Source: an uncultured Acetatifactor sp.
GTDB lineage: Bacteria > Bacillota > Clostridia > Lachnospirales > Lachnospiraceae
NCBI GenBank assembly: GCA_947627115.1
Contig: CANQUQ010000005.1
Span: forward strand, 92,263 to 156,262
Reading direction: 5' to 3'
Length of the DNA: 64,000 nucleotides
Below are positions 61,464 through 64,000 of the stretch, in pieces. A program made the position numbers and the translations under genes. The first letter of the stretch is position 1. Every line of letters starts with the position of its first letter. The notes beneath the pieces were generated by a model that saw nothing but the letters and a program-made list of their open reading frames with translations, ran no database searches and had not been told where the DNA came from.

Positions 61464-62462
61464 ATGAAGTATACAAATTTAGGCAGGTCCGATCTGAACG
61501 TCTCCCGCATCTGCATGGGATGTATGGGCTTCGGCAACGCCGCCACCGGGCAGCACAGCTGGACGGTGGACGAGGCGCAGACGAGAGAGATCATCAGACA
61601 CGGCCTTGAGCTTGGCATCAATTTCTACGACACCGCCGCCGTCTATCAGAACGGCACCAGCGAGCAGTATGTGGGCAGGGCGCTGCGAGATTTTGCAAAG
61701 CGGGACGAGGTATGTGTAGCCACGAAGTTCACGCCCCGGACACAGGACGAGATCGATGCGGGAATAAGCGGTCAGAAGCACGTTGAGAATTACCTGAATC
61801 AAAGCCTGAAAAATCTCGGCATGGACTATGTGGACCTCTATATCTATCATATGTGGGACTATCACACGCCCATGGAGGAGATCATGGAGGGACTGCACAG
61901 TGCAGTCAAGGCGGGCAAGGCCCGGTACATCGGAATCTCCAACTGCTTCGCGTGGCAGCTTGCCAAGGCCAATTTCTATGCCCGCGAACAGGGGCTTACG
62001 GAGTTCGTATCCGTTCAGGGGCATTACAATCTGATCGCCCGTGAGGAGGAACGGGAAATGGCTCCCTTCTGCGAAGACCAAAATATTGCTATGACTCCCT
62101 ACAGCGCCCTGGCCGGCGGACGGCTCTCCAGACGCCCCGGCGAGACCTCCAGGCGGCTGGAGCAGGATGCCTACGCCAAGTTCAAATATGACGCCACGGC
62201 GGAGGCGGACGGCAAGATTATCGCCCGCGTGACGGAGCTGGCAGACAGGCGGGGCGTTTCCATGACGGAGATCTCGCTTGCATGGCTTTTGACAAAAGTG
62301 ACCGCTCCCGTGGTGGGCGCGACAAAGTTCTCCCATGTGGAGGGCGCGGTGAAAGCGGTCGATCTGGAACTGACGCAGGACGAGATCGACTATCTGGAGG
62401 AGCTGTATGTGCCTCATGCGCTGGTAGGCGTGATGGCGCAGAACGGAAAACAAAAAGCGTGA
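61464..62462 (+). CDS. aldo/keto reductase
   Basis: A 332-residue NADPH-dependent oxidoreductase with the AKR barrel. The catalytic tetrad is visible: Asp and Tyr in NFYDTAAVYQNG, Lys in VATKFTPR, His in YIYHMWDY. Cofactor-site segments include IGISNCFAWQLA and the C-terminal VVGATKFSHVEGAV. GGGAGG lies before the ATG. It begins 41 bases after the TetR gene. The substrate is unknown. Confidence 0.92.
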   Translation: MKYTNLGRSDLNVSRICMGCMGFGNAATGQHSWTVDEAQTREIIRHGLELGINFYDTAAVYQNGTSEQYVGRALRDFAKRDEVCVATKFTPRTQDEIDAGISGQKHVENYLNQSLKNLGMDYVDLYIYHMWDYHTPMEEIMEGLHSAVKAGKARYIGISNCFAWQLAKANFYAREQGLTEFVSVQGHYNLIAREEEREMAPFCEDQNIAMTPYSALAGGRLSRRPGETSRRLEQDAYAKFKYDATAEADGKIIARVTELADRRGVSMTEISLAWLLTKVTAPVVGATKFSHVEGAVKAVDLELTQDEIDYLEELYVPHALVGVMAQNGKQKA

Positions 62463-62637
62463 GAAGTGCTTCTAGCCGCTCACAGCAGAGGCTGTTTCGC
62501 GGAGAAGTACTAAATCTCGCGCCGGTAAATGTAGTTTAAGATGTTTTTAGCTTGGGAAATCATACAGGAACAGGCTGTCGGAATATTCGATAGAAAATAG
62601 ATAACAAAAATATATTCAATAACAGGAGGCAAACAAA

Positions 62638-63393
62638 ATGGAAAAAATCACACAGACAGCGGGCAGAGATCAGTTAGGCGGATTCGCGCCGGATTTTGCC
62701 CATTATAACGACGACGTTCTCTTTGGCGAGAACTGGAACAATCCCGACATCGACCTGAAGACCCGGTGCATCATTACCGTGGTGGCGCTGATGAGTTCCG
62801 GGATCACCGACTCATCGCTGACGTATCATCTGGAAAACGCCAGGACCCACGGCGTGACAAAGGCGGAGATCGCCGCCATCGTGACCCACGTGGGCTTCTA
62901 TGTCGGCTGGCCCAAGGCGTGGGCGGTGTTCCGTCTGGCCAAAGATGTGTGGAATGAGGCGGAGCCGGAGCTGACGGAGAAGGACAAATACCAGAACACC
63001 ATTCTTTTCCCCATCGGCGCGCCCAACGATAGCTTTGCCCAGTATTTCATCGGGCAGAGCTACCTCGCCCCGGTGTCCAGGGAGCAGGTGGGCATTTTCA
63101 ACGTGACCTTTGAGCCGGGCTGCCGGAACAACTGGCACATCCATCATGCCGACAGGGGCGGCGGTCAGATTCTGATCTGCGTGGGCGGTCGCGGGTATTA
63201 TCAGGAATGGGGCAAGGAGCCGGTGGAAATGAGGCCCGGCGACTGTATCAATATCCCCGCGGGCGTCAAGCACTGGCACGGTGCCGCACCGGATAGCTGG
63301 TTCAGCCACCTCGCCGTGGAGGTGCCCGGAGAGAACGGCTCCAATGAATGGATGGAGCCGGTGGACGAAAATCAGTACGGAGGTCTGAAATAA
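62638..63393 (+). CDS. carboxymuconolactone decarboxylase-like domain fused to a cupin
   Basis: A 251-residue fusion. Residues about 20-110 form a CMD/AhpD-like domain (TRCIITVVALMSSGITDSSLTYHL, then THVGFYVGWPKAWAVF), lacking the CxxC of AhpD. Residues about 145-235 form a cupin with NWHIHHADRGGGQILICVGG and IPAGVKHWHGAAPDSWF, giving three or more His ligands. AGGAGG precedes the ATG. It is common beside aldo/keto reductases and flavodoxins in TetR-controlled stress operons. The 175 bases before it contain an AGAAG/CTTCT dyad and nothing else clear. Confidence 0.88.
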   Translation: MEKITQTAGRDQLGGFAPDFAHYNDDVLFGENWNNPDIDLKTRCIITVVALMSSGITDSSLTYHLENARTHGVTKAEIAAIVTHVGFYVGWPKAWAVFRLAKDVWNEAEPELTEKDKYQNTILFPIGAPNDSFAQYFIGQSYLAPVSREQVGIFNVTFEPGCRNNWHIHHADRGGGQILICVGGRGYYQEWGKEPVEMRPGDCINIPAGVKHWHGAAPDSWFSHLAVEVPGENGSNEWMEPVDENQYGGLK

Positions 63394-63452
63394 ATCTGAA
63401 AGAAACCTTCAAATTCTGATTAATATGCGTGGCGACACGCGGGAGGTATAAA

Positions 63453-63926
63453 ATGAAAAAGATCGGTACAATTTTACTGGCATTCATTATGATTCTGTCT
63501 CTTGCGGCCTGTGCCGGTGAAGAAGAACCGGCCGGGAATAGCGGCACGGCGCCGTCGCAAAGCAGCTCGAATGAATCCGAGGCCCTCTCTGAAACGGAAA
63601 ACGAAAGCCGGCAGCCCAGTGAAACGTCGGAGGAGGCGGCGGACGGCACTGCCTCGGCAACGGAATCGGAGCCGGAGAGCAGCAGGATCCTTGTGGCCTA
63701 TTTCTCTGCTACGAACAACACGGAGGGCGTAGCGCAGAAGCTGGCAGACGGGCTTGGCGCTGACCTCTACGAGATTACGCCGGAGCAGCCCTATACGGCC
63801 GAGGATCTGGACTATGGCAGTTCCGAGAGCCGTTCCTCTGTGGAAATGGACGACCCAAGCGCCCGCCCTGCGATCTCTGGCGGCCTGGAAAATATGGAGC
63901 AGTATGATGTAGTGTTCATCGGTTAG
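63453..63926 (+). pseudogene. flavodoxin-domain lipoprotein, truncated after about 157 residues
   Basis: It starts with a lipoprotein signal ([21 protein letters not shown]; lipobox LAAC), then a Ser/Glu-rich linker and the start of a flavodoxin fold: [21 protein letters not shown] is the phosphate-binding loop, followed by [18 protein letters not shown]. The frame ends at a TAG right after EQYDVVFIG, where flavodoxins continue with YP(I)WW. The codons after the stop read PILSK, unlike the family. The gene therefore appears broken, probably by insertion of new DNA at about 63924-63932. GGGAGG lies before the ATG. Confidence 0.8.
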
Positions 63927-63932
63927 CCCATA

Positions 63933-63961
63933 TTGTCAAAAGTCAATACTTGTGATATAAT
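63933..63961 (+). promoter_or_regulatory. consensus promoter at the right edge
   Basis: -35 TTGTCA (63933-63938), 17-base spacer, -10 TATAAT (63956-63961), immediately after the flavodoxin truncation. It leads to a ribosome site GGAGGGG at 63984-63990. Confidence 0.75.
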
Positions 63962-63995
63962 CGTTCTAACAATAACAAAAAGCGGAGGGGTTAGA

Positions 63996-64000
63996 ATGAT
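63996..64000 (+). CDS. start of a further gene (cut by window edge)
   Basis: An ATG at 63996 with GGAGGGG 5 bases upstream and a consensus promoter before it. Only the first codon is in the window, so nothing can be said of the product. Its position next to a truncated gene would suit a transposase or other inserted gene. Confidence 0.5.

Overview
The window reads as chromosomal DNA from a gut-type member of the Clostridia, most likely family Lachnospiraceae. Grounds (inference): GC-rich third positions (long antisense ORFs over most genes); DapL-type lysine synthesis beside a glnA-ANTAR pair; an aspS-gatCAB operon in a genome that also has GlnRS; a secretin-less Tad-like pilus cluster; GH2 and GH42 glycosidases; strong Shine-Dalgarno sequences and frequent TTG starts. 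No rRNA, tRNA or CRISPR array was seen, and no transposase gene; a possible mobile-element edge lies at the right end.

1-9.5 kb (minus strand) is one long gene run. A candidate ZTP riboswitch precedes purO and a standalone AICAR transformylase, so the usual bifunctional PurH is split here. A DHH phosphoesterase, a membrane TIR protein with a beta-propeller-like outer region, glnS, a DUF2225 protein and a MocR regulator (cut by the window edge) follow. 9.5-15.2 kb has a GGDEF-EAL protein, guaB with a consensus promoter, and two small membrane proteins. 15.2-20.6 kb is aspS-gatC-gatA-gatB behind a T-box whose specifier I read as AAC (Asn); with glnS present this points to Asn-tRNA(Asn) synthesis by transamidation.

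20.6-25.4 kb carries glnA, an ANTAR regulator, dapF and dapL, with a hairpin leader in front of glnA, plus a divergent membrane-anchored FMN-binding-like protein. 25.5-31.4 kb holds nadE, hslO, a structured intergenic repeat element, a methyltransferase, a DUF368 (PopT-like) transporter and hisC. 31.4-42.3 kb is a Tad-like pilus operon (CpaF ATPase, TadB, TadC, small pilin, two TadE-like proteins, CpaB/SAF protein, a 1338-residue secreted Cys- and Gly-rich InlB-repeat protein, prepilin peptidase) followed by a glycosyltransferase.

42.3-48.6 kb has a 37-residue membrane protein with its own promoter, a GH2 enzyme, and a sugar operon (FGGY kinase, DUF4867, fucose/arabinose-isomerase-like enzyme). 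48.4-53.5 kb has a tocopherol-cyclase-like protein behind an array of 16-bp hairpin repeats, small membrane proteins, a GT2-GtrA glycosyltransferase, and cysK with an Rrf2 regulator. 53.6-64 kb has aroA, a GH42 beta-galactosidase, an LtaS-like sulfatase-fold protein, a carbamate kinase, and a TetR-controlled redox operon (aldo/keto reductase, CMD-cupin protein, flavodoxin lipoprotein). The flavodoxin is truncated at the right edge where a new promoter and start codon begin.
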